Below, piece after piece: positions 1 through 5,688 of a stretch of DNA of 7,898 bases. Within the stretch, counting starts at the first letter, position 1. Every line of letters begins with the position of its first letter. Source of the DNA: Alphaproteobacteria bacterium TMED93 (GTDB taxonomy: Bacteria; Pseudomonadota; Alphaproteobacteria; TMED109); contig NHEU02000070.1 of the NCBI GenBank assembly GCA_002171495.2, positions 2,019 to 9,916 on the forward strand, in the 5' to 3' direction. A program made the position numbers and the translations under genes. The notes beneath the pieces were generated by a model. It was given only the letters and a program-made list of their open reading frames with translations, made no database searches and was not told the origin of the DNA.

Positions 1-761
1 GGCCATGCAATATTTTGTTGAGCTAAATAAGCTTCAAATAAAACTTCTTTAAATACCCCTTCTGAATATACTCCAAAATCTTTATTAATAGTTTCTATGA
101 GATCTATTTTTATTTGTTCCCAGTGATTGTCTAAATTTTGTAGCACTTCTAAATCAACAGGGATACCTCTATGTTGCATGGATCCAACTGCCTTTATGTA
201 ACGGCCTCGAAGCAAAGCCTGATTTAAACGAAGTTCAGACCAGGAATTTTGCTTAAGCATTGCATTAAACAAAGGACTAAGAGCAACAACATCCTGTTCA
301 CAGTACTGAAGTATATCTTGACGTTGGTTCTTGGTCCATGGGCCTCCAGAGAGAATAAGAGAACGGATCTCTTCTTTTTCTTCGGGGATTAAATGATTGA
401 GCTCATAATAACTAAGCGCATTTACTAACCCTTTTCGGGATATATTTGGATTACCATTTGTCTCGCACCTGAACTCTACAAATAGATCAATAATAGACAC
501 ATCAGTTGACCAATCTAATGCTAACATGCTTTGTATCTCTGCTGAAGCAAAGTATGTAATAAGAAGAGTATTCTCCCCCATAATAAAAGGAGGAATTTTC
601 ATTTTGAGAAGTTCATCATGCCATACACTACAAATTTCCTTTGTTTTGATATTTTGTATAACCATGCAGACAACTTTTGGGATTTCCCCATCATTTCCAA
701 AAAATTCAAAATCAATTACATATATATTTTGAAATGGAAAATCTTCAGCTTGTCTATACAT
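1..761 (-). CDS. Family A DNA polymerase with N-terminal 3'-5' exonuclease domain (partial, C-terminus beyond window)
   Basis: The minus-strand frame is open from an ATG at 761 to the window edge, giving the first 253 residues. An exonuclease-type DEDD domain fills the N-terminal half. The first acidic pair is in IDFEF (D17, E19), a degenerate second motif region is YFASAE (70-75), and the third motif is YCEQDV (153-158) with its Asp. After it come LLRGRYIKAVGSMQHRGIPVD (about 183-203) and FGVYSEGVFK, which resemble the linker before the polymerase domain in the mobile-element branch of PolA-like enzymes. The palm and finger motifs would lie outside the window, so polymerase activity is inferred from family resemblance. 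The ATG overlaps the stop of the preceding gene by one base (TAATG), which argues for this start and for coupled translation. Likely role: replication of the integrative element or copy-out DNA synthesis. Alternative: a stand-alone DnaQ-like exonuclease. Confidence 0.8.
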   Translation of the reverse strand, partial: MYRQAEDFPFQNIYVIDFEFFGNDGEIPKVVCMVIQNIKTKEICSVWHDELLKMKIPPFIMGENTLLITYFASAEIQSMLALDWSTDVSIIDLFVEFRCETNGNPNISRKGLVNALSYYELNHLIPEEKEEIRSLILSGGPWTKNQRQDILQYCEQDVVALSPLFNAMLKQNSWSELRLNQALLRGRYIKAVGSMQHRGIPVDLEVLQNLDNHWEQIKIDLIETINKDFGVYSEGVFKEVLFEAYLAQQNIAW

Positions 762-1339
762 TAGTCTGCCCCCCAAAGTTTAAGAAGAGCAGGATGATCC
801 AAGGTATCTATAATATGAGAAGAACCAAAAGCTATATTGAGTATTTCATCAAGAGATAAGGAAGGCCAAGTTGGATCTGGAATTTCACCTTTAGCGGGAT
901 ACCCCTCGTAACATCCTATTGAAGTATTAGAGGAAAGACGAACCCATTGTGTTTTAGCCATTTCAGCAATTTGACGTTGACTCTGATTCCACGTATTTTC
1001 ATTGCCCTCTTTTGGTATAGGAGGAACAGGCCATAAAAAAATATTACCTTGCCTATCAATAGAAAGATGTAAAACCACAATCTTAACATCTTGAGCTATT
1101 ACATTAACTACACTTTGTGAAACTAAATAAGGTTTTTCTTCACTTTCTAACTTTAATAAAGCAGCATCGTAATGATACTGTTTTTCAGGATGAACTCTTA
1201 CGAATGTCTGTTTAGTGGGTTTTCTTGCTGGTACATACAATAAAACTTTTTCTGCAATTGGTAAGTCTGAACTACTGATAGACACACGAAATTTAGAAAA
1301 ATCTATTTTACCAGGTATCTTGTCATCATCTTTACTCAT
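761..1339 (-). CDS. Conserved protein of unknown function coupled to the element polymerase
   Basis: A 192-residue soluble protein with no signal peptide, membrane segment or enzymatic motif that I recognise. Distinctive stretches are FVRVHPEKQYHYDAALLKLE (about 46-65), GNIFLWPVPPIP (98-109), TQWVRLSSNTSIGCYE (130-145) and a C-terminal HPALLKLWGAD. This pattern (a charged N-terminus, an RVHP segment, an FLWP strand, a WVR segment and a DHP-x-L end) is one I associate with uncharacterised proteins placed directly upstream of mobile-element DNA polymerases in alphaproteobacteria; that is memory, not a search. Its ATG overlaps the stop of the AlpA-like gene by four bases (ATGA), and its stop overlaps the polymerase start by one base. 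The tight coupling suggests equimolar production and perhaps a replication accessory factor, but function is unknown. Confidence 0.85.
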   Translation of the reverse strand: MSKDDDKIPGKIDFSKFRVSISSSDLPIAEKVLLYVPARKPTKQTFVRVHPEKQYHYDAALLKLESEEKPYLVSQSVVNVIAQDVKIVVLHLSIDRQGNIFLWPVPPIPKEGNENTWNQSQRQIAEMAKTQWVRLSSNTSIGCYEGYPAKGEIPDPTWPSLSLDEILNIAFGSSHIIDTLDHPALLKLWGAD

Positions 1340-1539
1340 GACTGATCTCCTAAAGCACTAGTAATCCAGTTATCAATATCAGTCTCGAGCCATCCAGCAG
1401 CGCGTCCACCTGGTGTAAGTTTGAACGGTTTAGGAAATTTTCCTTGAGCAATCAGACCGTATATTGTTGAGGGTTGATAACCTACCTTTGAAGGAAGATC
1501 CCTCATGCGTAATGTTCTTATATTTCTGCTTTTTTGCAT
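1336..1539 (-). CDS. AlpA-like MerR-type helix-turn-helix regulator
   Basis: A 67-residue protein with a winged helix-turn-helix of the AlpA/excisionase kind. The HTH is about residues 14-31 (DLPSKVGYQPSTIYGLIAQG), followed by KFPKPFKL and the wing ending GRAAGWLETDIDNWI (45-59), a typical AlpA finish. AlpA proteins act as small DNA-binding activators or excisionase-like directionality factors for P4-type integrases. A GGAG lies 10 bases before the ATG, supporting this start. It is the first of three overlapping genes (regulator, unknown protein, polymerase) and lies 46 bases after the basic 164-residue gene. It may control excision or replication of the left element; which of the two cannot be told from sequence. 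Confidence 0.9.
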   Translation of the reverse strand: MQKSRNIRTLRMRDLPSKVGYQPSTIYGLIAQGKFPKPFKLTPGGRAAGWLETDIDNWITSALGDQS

Positions 1540-1585
1540 ATCTTAATAACTCCTATAAAGTTGATTTATGATCGACAGTAAGGTG

Positions 1586-2080
1586 TTATTTTTTGAAAGT
1601 GCTTAACTCTGCATTTTTTTTTAACTGATCCATCCACCATCTAAGGCTATGATGGCCTTCCACAATTGAAAGCATGTTATTATCCTGAGCAAATTTATGT
1701 ACTACAGTGCATGGTTTATTAATTTCTTTTTTTATCCATAAACAAAAATTCTTTTTTAAAAACTTTTGATGACTTTTTAAATTATATCTAAAAAGTATCT
1801 CTAATTGAGGTAATATTAATTTAGCTTCTTGTCTTGCTAAATATCTGCTCGTCTCATCTTGTCCTGGTCTTTTCTCTTTAGCAGCTAAAATATTATGTTT
1901 AAGAATTTTCTTTGCTCTAGACAAAGGTAATAAGCTTGAGATGCCTCTGGTATGTTTTTGTTGATATGCATTTGCTGCTAAAGCTAGAAACCAATGATGA
2001 GAAGAAGCAACTTTACCGGTTTTTTTATTTATTAGCGTGAGTTTTTGATAATGATTTTTCAATATATTTATTCCATTCAT
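1586..2080 (-). CDS. Basic hypothetical protein overlapping the integrase 3' end
   Basis: A 164-residue, lysine-rich, strongly basic and probably cytoplasmic protein. I recognise no domain. Visible features are a KKTGKVASSHHW segment near residues 19-30, a KEKRPGQDETSRYLARQEAK helix (about 68-87) and a C-terminal part with EGHHSLRWWMDQLKK (about 141-155). The ATG lies inside the integrase gene, giving a 56-base overlap in another frame; an AAGAAGAGA purine stretch precedes it. No ATG, GTG or TTG stands between the overlap and the conserved-looking middle, so the overlap appears real if the gene is real. Its position between integrase and regulator suggests a nucleic-acid-binding element protein, which is inference from charge and context. 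It could also be a spurious open frame, although 164 codons in this AT-rich DNA make that less likely. Confidence 0.6.
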   Translation of the reverse strand: MNGINILKNHYQKLTLINKKTGKVASSHHWFLALAANAYQQKHTRGISSLLPLSRAKKILKHNILAAKEKRPGQDETSRYLARQEAKLILPQLEILFRYNLKSHQKFLKKNFCLWIKKEINKPCTVVHKFAQDNNMLSIVEGHHSLRWWMDQLKKNAELSTFKK

Positions 2081-3245
2081 TCATAAGTTCTCTTCTTCTT
2101 TCTAATTGATCTCCTCTTCGATAAGCAGCCTCTGCTTTATTTTTGATTGTATGAGAAAGAGCTAATTCAACTGTTTCATTTGAATATTGATAAGCCTCTT
2201 CTGCTGCCCAATCTCTGAATGAACTTCTAAAGCCATGGGGAGTGTATGGACCTATATTCATTTTTTTTAGAAGAACAAGCATAGCACCATCACTTAAGCC
2301 CTTACCTATTTTGCCACCAATAAAAATAAAATCTCCTGGATCACGATTAGACTTAAAGCTATTAAGAATATCCATTGCTCTTAAACATAGTGGGACTCTA
2401 TGTTCTTTTTGAGTTTTCATTCTATCTGCTGGTATAATCCAAACTTTATTATCTAAGTCTATTTCTTTCCATTTAGCTCCACGAACCTCTCCAGTTCGAG
2501 TGGCTGTTAAAATCATGAATTCTAATGCAAGAGAAGAAACACCATAAAATTCTCTCAATTTTCTTATTACTAAAGAAATTTCTTTATATGGGACAGCTGC
2601 ATGATGTTTAACTTGCTTTACTTTAGCGGGGTTCGCTAGAAGCTTATCTAAATGGCCACGAAGGCGTGCTGGATTTTCACCTTCAACATAACCTCTTGCC
2701 TTAGCCCAATCCCAGACAGTCTCAATACGCTGCCTAACGCGGGTTGCAGTTTCAGTTTTAGTTATCCAAATAGGTTCGAGTGATTTAAGTACTAAATCAG
2801 TAGTTAAATCAGAAATAGATAATTTTCCAAAAACTGGATAAGCGTAAGCTTTCAATGAGTTTGACCATTGTTGAATATGTTTAACATTTTTCCATTCTGG
2901 TTTTTTACTATCAATACAACGTTCAGCTACCTCTTCAAAAGTCATTGCCTTTGCTTGCTTTAAAAGTACAGTTTGTTTAATTCTTTTACGTTCTTCAATT
3001 GGGTCAATGGCTTTTAGTAATTGCAAATGACATTCAGAAGCTATCTCAAGAGCTTTCGCAAGAGATACAATGTTAAGTGAACCTAAGCCCATTTCGCGTT
3101 GTTTGTGAGTAACTGGTGATTTATATCGAAATATCCAGGACTTAGTTCCATTAATAGATACTTGTAAATATAATCCACGGTCGCAACGATGATAACCTGG
3201 TTTTGTAATAGCTTCTACGCTTCTTGCTGACTTCAAAAATACCAT
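2025..3245 (-). CDS. int: P4-type tyrosine recombinase (integrase), apparently intact
   Basis: A 406-residue site-specific recombinase, the usual length for the P4/CP4-57 group that inserts islands at tRNA 3' ends. The N-terminal arm-binding domain (DUF4102 type, about residues 1-90) has GLYLQV, SWIFRY, REMGLGS and the IDPIEERK boundary. A core-binding SAM-like domain follows (about 100-200, with PEWKNVKHIQQWSNSLKAYA). The catalytic domain shows the Arg in TATRTGEVRG (R250), a beta-hairpin Lys near MKTQKEHRVP (about 277), HGFR (H337, R340), LSH (H365) and the nucleophile in AAYRRGD (Y375). All key residues are present, so it is probably active. The start is the first ATG after a pair of 12-bp-spaced repeats that are likely its own arm sites. 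It may also act on the neighbouring integrase-less modules, but its arm sequence differs from theirs. Confidence 0.96.
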   Translation of the reverse strand: MVFLKSARSVEAITKPGYHRCDRGLYLQVSINGTKSWIFRYKSPVTHKQREMGLGSLNIVSLAKALEIASECHLQLLKAIDPIEERKRIKQTVLLKQAKAMTFEEVAERCIDSKKPEWKNVKHIQQWSNSLKAYAYPVFGKLSISDLTTDLVLKSLEPIWITKTETATRVRQRIETVWDWAKARGYVEGENPARLRGHLDKLLANPAKVKQVKHHAAVPYKEISLVIRKLREFYGVSSLALEFMILTATRTGEVRGAKWKEIDLDNKVWIIPADRMKTQKEHRVPLCLRAMDILNSFKSNRDPGDFIFIGGKIGKGLSDGAMLVLLKKMNIGPYTPHGFRSSFRDWAAEEAYQYSNETVELALSHTIKNKAEAAYRRGDQLERRRELMNEWNKYIEKSLSKTHANK

Positions 3246-3258
3246 AATTAATTACACT

Positions 3259-3279
3259 TACCCACAACTCTACCCACAA
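3259..3279 (-). repeat. Putative arm-type sites of the intact integrase (TTGTGGGTA x2)
   Basis: The plus strand reads TACCCACAA at 3259-3267 and again at 3271-3279, so on the coding strand of the integrase two copies of TTGTGGGTA lie exactly 12 bp apart, just before its ATG. Paired short direct repeats next to the gene are what the arm-binding domain of P4-type integrases recognises. They would lie between a promoter and the start codon, so integrase binding could also repress its own gene. The repeats are seen directly; the binding role is inferred. Confidence 0.65.
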
Positions 3280-3303
3280 TAAATTAGCAGATTAAAAGAA
3301 ATC

Positions 3304-3334
3304 TTTATAAGTCTGATAAAGTATTTTATATCAA
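3304..3334 (-). promoter_or_regulatory. Possible sigma-70 promoter for the intact integrase
   Basis: On the minus strand TTGATA (3334-3329) is followed after 18 bases by TTATAA (3310-3305), about 60 bases before the integrase start codon. A short inverted repeat, CTTTAT with ATAAAG, covers the -10 side. In DNA this AT-rich such matches are common by chance, so the call is weak and rests mainly on position. Confidence 0.3.
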
Positions 3335-3393
3335 AAAGTCGAATAAATCAGCCAAAAAAGTATGTTTTATTATAGATTAATAGATAATAGTAA

Positions 3394-3413
3394 GGAGGAC
3401 TTCCTCTCCGCCA
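3394..3413 (+). other. Attachment core with tRNA-Ser 3'-end remnant
   Basis: The sequence CCTCTCCGCCA (3403-3413) equals the acceptor end plus discriminator G and CCA of alphaproteobacterial tRNA-Ser. No T-arm or upstream tRNA body is present, so this is a fragment, not a gene. It is preceded by GGAGGAC (3394-3400), resembling the GAGGAGGT that ends both 85-bp repeats further right. The fragment fits an attachment-site duplicate left when an element inserted at a tRNA-Ser 3' end; the intact tRNA would lie left of the window. It marks the boundary between the left and middle elements. Confidence 0.5.
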
Positions 3414-3524
3414 ATTAGATAACTATGTTAAGTCATACTGTGTCATAACTCTAAGCTATGCTTGGTTTTGATTGACGGAGCCTCATTAAGCTATTTCATT
3501 ATAAATCATCTTTAATCAACCCAA

Positions 3525-3547
3525 CTTGTAGACTGAGTTGTAGACTG
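3525..3547 (+). repeat. Putative arm-type sites of the broken integrase (TTGTAGACT x2)
   Basis: TTGTAGACT occurs at 3526-3534 and 3538-3546, a 12-bp period, ending nine bases before the ATG of the truncated integrase. The same pair with the same period recurs at 5018-5038 and, with one change in each copy, at 7716-7736. The geometry equals that of the TTGTGGGTA pair of the other integrase, so these are probably sites for this integrase's arm-binding domain. Binding is inferred. Confidence 0.65.
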
Positions 3548-3555
3548 GAGATGAC

Positions 3556-3941
3556 ATGAAAAGATTTAATGCAAAGCAATTATTTGTTTTACCAATAGGT
3601 AAATATCATGATGTAAATGGGCTCTATCTTTCAATTTATAGCTCTGGAAGAGGCAAATGGAGTTTTCGCTATACAATTAACAAAAAATCTAGAGAAATGG
3701 GCTTAGGAAGCTTCCCAGATATATCGCTTTTTGACGCAAGACAACAAGCACTAAGCAACAAGCAATTACTGAGTAAAAAGATTGACCCTATAGATGAAAA
3801 GAATAGAGCCCAGATACTTAGGCAACACAAAATAAGAAATTCTCCGATATTGCTGATATCTATATCTCAAAAAAAAAGAAAGATGAATGGACTAATCCTA
3901 AAAGCGAACAACAATGGCGAAATACAATTGCTACCTACGCT
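3556..3941 (+). pseudogene. Truncated, frameshifted P4-type integrase
   Basis: The first 92 or so residues form a DUF4102 arm-binding domain that aligns well with the intact integrase of this window (GLYLSI, KWSFRY, REMGLGS, KKIDPIDEKN). At about 3836-3840 one base appears to be missing from an A-rich run. The other frame then continues the homology as FSDIADIYISKKKKDEWTNP and EQQWRNTIATYA, the beginning of the core-binding domain. At about 3942 similarity stops where the intact protein goes on with PVFGKL, and the whole catalytic domain is absent. A GGAG five bases before the ATG shows that the start region is preserved. The product cannot be a recombinase; the arm-binding domain alone could still bind the TTGTAGACT repeats and act as a competitor or repressor, which is speculation. 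Confidence 0.85.
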
Positions 3942-4190
3942 TGTTTTGACGAATTTTTAACAAATGTAAAAGAGCGTTCGAAAGATAGGGCATTGTCAAC
4001 ACCGCCTACTCATTATTTAATGACTACGTCGGATGAAGTGGTCGCTATAGTTCTAAGAACACAAAGTGAGCTGTCTGAAAGCTCCACCAGAGGTGTTAAT
4101 TGGTTAGATACTCAAAGACATCTTCTGTTAGAATATAACGAAGAAGATAGACATTCAATTCCTATGACTGGAAATTTAGTCGAATATTAG
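3942..4190 (+). pseudogene. Unrelated C-terminal gene fragment fused to the integrase remnant
   Basis: From about 3942 the frame of the broken integrase continues without a stop for 82 codons but no longer resembles an integrase. The tail contains KERSKDRALSTPPTHYL, a serine/threonine-rich middle (SELSESSTRGVNWLDTQ) and the end NLVEY. It looks slightly richer in GC than the surrounding cargo. I do not recognise the family. The simplest reading is a deletion that joined the core-binding domain of the integrase to the 3' end of another gene. A separate small protein starting at the TTG at 3993 is possible, but I see no ribosome binding site that supports it. Confidence 0.45.
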
Positions 4191-4225
4191 TTTTCAACAA
4201 TCAAATTATTATCAAGTTAATTCAT

Positions 4226-4246
4226 AATGCTAATAAATGTAGCATT
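4226..4246 (+). terminator. Weak hairpin after the integrase remnant
   Basis: AATGCT (4226-4231) and AGCATT (4241-4246) form a perfect 6-bp inverted repeat with a 9-base loop, followed nine bases later by a run of five T. It may end transcription of the integrase remnant before the cargo genes, but the stem is short and AT-rich, and it could equally be a chance repeat. Confidence 0.25.
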
Positions 4247-4322
4247 CATTACTATTTTTAAATGAAAGATTTGCAGATTTATAAAAAATAACATTTAATT
4301 TTTATTTAAGAGAAAATACATT

Positions 4323-4583
4323 ATGGAAATATTTTTTATAGCAAAATTTACTTGTTCTTATAACGAGTGGAAGTCAGTTTATGATGGTGATTTAGAATTA
4401 AGAAAACAGTTTATGAAAGATGATTTGGTTGGAAAAGTTGACGAAAATACAGCTATGATTAAAGCAACCATTACTGATCCTGAAAAAATGGAAAAAGTAA
4501 TGTCAGAAAGAATTCCAGAAATTGCACCAAAACTCGGGCTAGAACATAAAATTTATACTCTTACCAAAATGAATAATGAATAA
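4323..4583 (+). CDS. Small DUF3764-like protein
   Basis: An 86-residue soluble protein with a ferredoxin-like pattern of strands and helices. It opens with a hydrophobic strand (EIFFIAKFT), then NEWKSVYDGDLELRKQ (about 14-29), a turn with DENTAMIKATITDPEKMEKVM (40-60), and the end LGLEHKIYTLTKM. The EW-x-x-x-D start, the strand after the acidic turn, and the DPEKMEKVM helix recall DUF3764, a family of small proteins common in marine bacteria, possibly dimeric alpha/beta barrels. No function is known and the match is from memory. A purine-rich AAGAGAAAA precedes the ATG. The next gene (cupin) starts 18 bases after its stop, so the two are probably one operon and the main cargo of the middle element. 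Confidence 0.75.
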   Translation: MEIFFIAKFTCSYNEWKSVYDGDLELRKQFMKDDLVGKVDENTAMIKATITDPEKMEKVMSERIPEIAPKLGLEHKIYTLTKMNNE

Positions 4584-4601
4584 TTACGAAAGCTAAATAA
4601 T

Positions 4602-5012
4602 ATGTTCAATAAAAGCGTAAAGCTTATTAAACCAGGTAAGACATATATTGGTGCACAAGGTGTTTCATATAATGCTGGTGTTTCAAGAAACACTGCTGGC
4701 TCAGAACAAGTGTGTATGAATATTCTTCCAATGCCACCAGGTGTTCATTCTATACCACATATTCATAAAGAAATCGAAACTATTGCGTATATGCTTGAAG
4801 GAGAGTGCACATTATTTCATGGTGAAAAATTAGAAAAGCAAACTTTGGTAAAAAAAGGGGAACAAATATTTATTCCTGAGAACGTACCTCACGCTCCTTT
4901 TAATCAGAGTGATAAAGAATGCATATGGGTAGTTGTTCACTCATCAGGAGATGATCAAGATGAATTAATCTCAATGCCAGATTTGGTTAAAGAACTTGAT
5001 AAATTTAAATAA
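4602..5012 (+). CDS. Single-domain cupin, metal-binding
   Basis: A 136-residue single cupin barrel. Cupin motif 1 is PHIHKEIETIAYMLEGE (52-68), with H53, H55 and E59 as likely metal ligands and the closing Gly at 67. Motif 2 is GEQIFIPENVPHAPFN (86-101), with H97 as the fourth ligand. All four canonical ligands are present, so it should bind a divalent metal such as Fe, Mn or Zn. Such small cupins are isomerases, dioxygenases, sugar or amino-acid modifying enzymes, or sensors; substrate cannot be predicted. It sits 18 bases after the DUF3764-like gene and ends only four bases before the 85-bp attachment-like repeat, so it is the last gene of its element. No strong ribosome binding site is seen (AAAG at modest distance), which would suit translation coupled to the upstream gene. 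Confidence 0.88.
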   Translation: MFNKSVKLIKPGKTYIGAQGVSYNAGVSRNTAGSEQVCMNILPMPPGVHSIPHIHKEIETIAYMLEGECTLFHGEKLEKQTLVKKGEQIFIPENVPHAPFNQSDKECIWVVVHSSGDDQDELISMPDLVKELDKFK

Positions 5013-5016
5013 ACAA

Positions 5017-5101
5017 TTTGTAGACTAAATTGTAGACTGAACAATTATAGTTCTATAAAATCTAATGAAATCAGATGATTAAAATGGAATAACGAGGAGG
5101 T
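5017..5101 (+). repeat. Attachment-like repeat, copy A (arm pair plus core)
   Basis: This 85-bp unit begins with two TTGTAGACT boxes 12 bp apart (5018-5026, 5030-5038), continues with TTCTATAAAATCTA and AAATCAGATGATTAAAAT, and ends in GAGGAGGT (5094-5101). It aligns without gaps to 7715-7799 with 74 of 85 bases identical. The following bases, TTCTCGCCATTAG, recall the CCTCTCCGCCAATTAG at 3403-3418. It reads as the distal attachment site (P' arm plus core) of the element whose broken integrase starts at 3556. The duplication is direct observation; the att role is inferred. Confidence 0.7.
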
Positions 5102-5189
5102 TCTCGCCATTAGAATCCTTACTAATTTAAATTATATTCTTATATAAACTTAAATAGACTTTTAAGAAAATTTGGAGTTACATTAAATA

Positions 5190-5513
5190 ATGTACGCAAG
5201 AATTGTAAAATTAACATTTATGAACGATTTTTCAAAAGACGCTGCATCAAGTCTTTTAGTTGAATTAGGTAAAACAAAAGGATTTGCTGCAGGCATGCTT
5301 TTTAGGTTATCTGTAGATATATCAGATACCCAGAGGTATTCAATGACTATTTGGCCAGATAAAACTTCTGAAGAAAAATCTTGGAAATTGTTTGGCGAAG
5401 GAGTTTTAAAGAAATTAAGAGAAACTGGAGCAAGAGTAGAAATTTCTAGAGGTCCAATAAACGAAATGCATTTTTCTAAAGATTTAGATTTAAATAATTT
5501 TTATGTTAAATAA
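5190..5513 (+). CDS. Small protein of dimeric alpha/beta-barrel type, function unknown
   Basis: A 107-residue soluble protein. The order of elements (strand MYARIVKLTFM, helix FSKDAASSLLVELGKTKG, strands FAAGMLFRLSVD and RYSMTIWPDKTS, then helix WKLFGEGVLKKLRETGARVEI) fits the ferredoxin-like fold of antibiotic-biosynthesis-monooxygenase or stress-responsive A/B-barrel proteins. W54 in TIWPDK takes the place of the common trailing-strand Trp of that fold, where E-x-W usually stands. No catalytic residue can be named. GGAG lies 12 bases before the ATG, a rather long spacing, and no other in-frame ATG fits better. It is the first gene after attachment-like copy A and thus the first cargo gene of the integrase-less module. 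Like the DUF3764-like gene it may be a small dimeric binding protein. Confidence 0.75.
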   Translation: MYARIVKLTFMNDFSKDAASSLLVELGKTKGFAAGMLFRLSVDISDTQRYSMTIWPDKTSEEKSWKLFGEGVLKKLRETGARVEISRGPINEMHFSKDLDLNNFYVK

Positions 5514-5577
5514 GTTCCTTTTTTAGAAAAAACTTTGTACCTACCATGTAAATATCAGATACAATATAAATAAGTGC

Positions 5578-5605
5578 TTGAAAAAACAGACTGTTAGAAT
5601 AAAAT
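5578..5605 (+). promoter_or_regulatory. Possible promoter for the small membrane-protein genes
   Basis: TTGAAA (5578-5583) is followed after 16 bases by TAAAAT (5600-5605) in the 171-base gap after the gene ending at 5513, about 80 bases before the 70-residue gene. The match is moderate and such sequences are frequent in AT-rich DNA. Confidence 0.25.
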
Positions 5606-5652
5606 ATTGGGGATGTTATCTACACTAACTGATTTAGGAAATATAGTAGTTC

Positions 5653-5688
5653 ATGCAAAAAATTAATGATAAAGATTTTATAAAATGA
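5653..5688 (+). CDS. Possible 11-residue leader peptide
   Basis: A mini-frame encoding MQKINDKDFIK ends in TGA that overlaps the ATG of the 70-residue gene as ATGA. The overlap could allow coupled translation of a gene that otherwise lacks a clear ribosome binding site. There is no strong site before this mini-frame either, so it may be chance. Confidence 0.2.
   Translation: MQKINDKDFIK

Larger units (their letters stand above)
1..3413. mobile_element. Left integrative element (integrase, AlpA, polymerase module), partial
   Basis: All five genes face left in one direction, from integrase to DNA polymerase, and are bounded on the right by arm repeats and a tRNA-Ser 3'-end piece. Integrase, AlpA-type regulator and a replication enzyme together are typical of an integrative element or satellite with its own replication. 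The left end is outside the window. Boundary on the right is inferred. Confidence 0.7.
3246..3555. other. Intergenic junction between two head-to-head integrase genes
   Basis: These 310 bases separate the divergently transcribed intact and broken integrases. In order they hold the arm repeats of the left integrase, a possible promoter for it, the tRNA-Ser-like end piece with a purine-rich core, about 110 bases in which I see no gene (a short imperfect direct repeat around TCATACTGTGTCATA, near 3434-3448), and the arm repeats of the right integrase. I found no complete tRNA and no coding frame worth reporting. The layout is that of two elements abutting at a shared attachment core. Confidence 0.6.
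3414..5101. mobile_element. Middle element with broken integrase and DUF3764/cupin cargo
   Basis: This segment runs from the tRNA-Ser-like core to the end of attachment-like copy A. TTGTAGACT arm pairs stand at both ends, next to the broken integrase at the left and beside the core at the right, as expected for the P and P' arms of one element. With the catalytic domain gone it cannot move by itself. Ends are inferred from the repeats. Confidence 0.55.

Noticed and set aside
526..859. Two overlapping plus-strand open frames of 68 and 60 codons
   Set aside because: They lie opposite the exonuclease-polymerase gene and the 192-residue gene, whose minus-strand frames have clear family features; the plus-strand products resemble nothing.
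3394..3413. Complete tRNA-Ser gene
   Set aside because: Only the acceptor end is present; no T-arm, anticodon arm or 5' acceptor strand can be found to its left.
3821..3840. Programmed frameshift in the broken integrase
   Set aside because: No slippery heptamer or following stem-loop is evident, and the catalytic domain is missing anyway, so simple decay explains it.
3993..4190. Independent small gene starting at a TTG
   Set aside because: The same frame is open much further upstream and continues the integrase homology, so it is better read as the tail of a fused remnant.
5511..5545. Terminator hairpin of T and A runs after the gene ending at 5513
   Set aside because: The pairing is only A-T with a two-base loop and no T tract follows; it fits the background composition.
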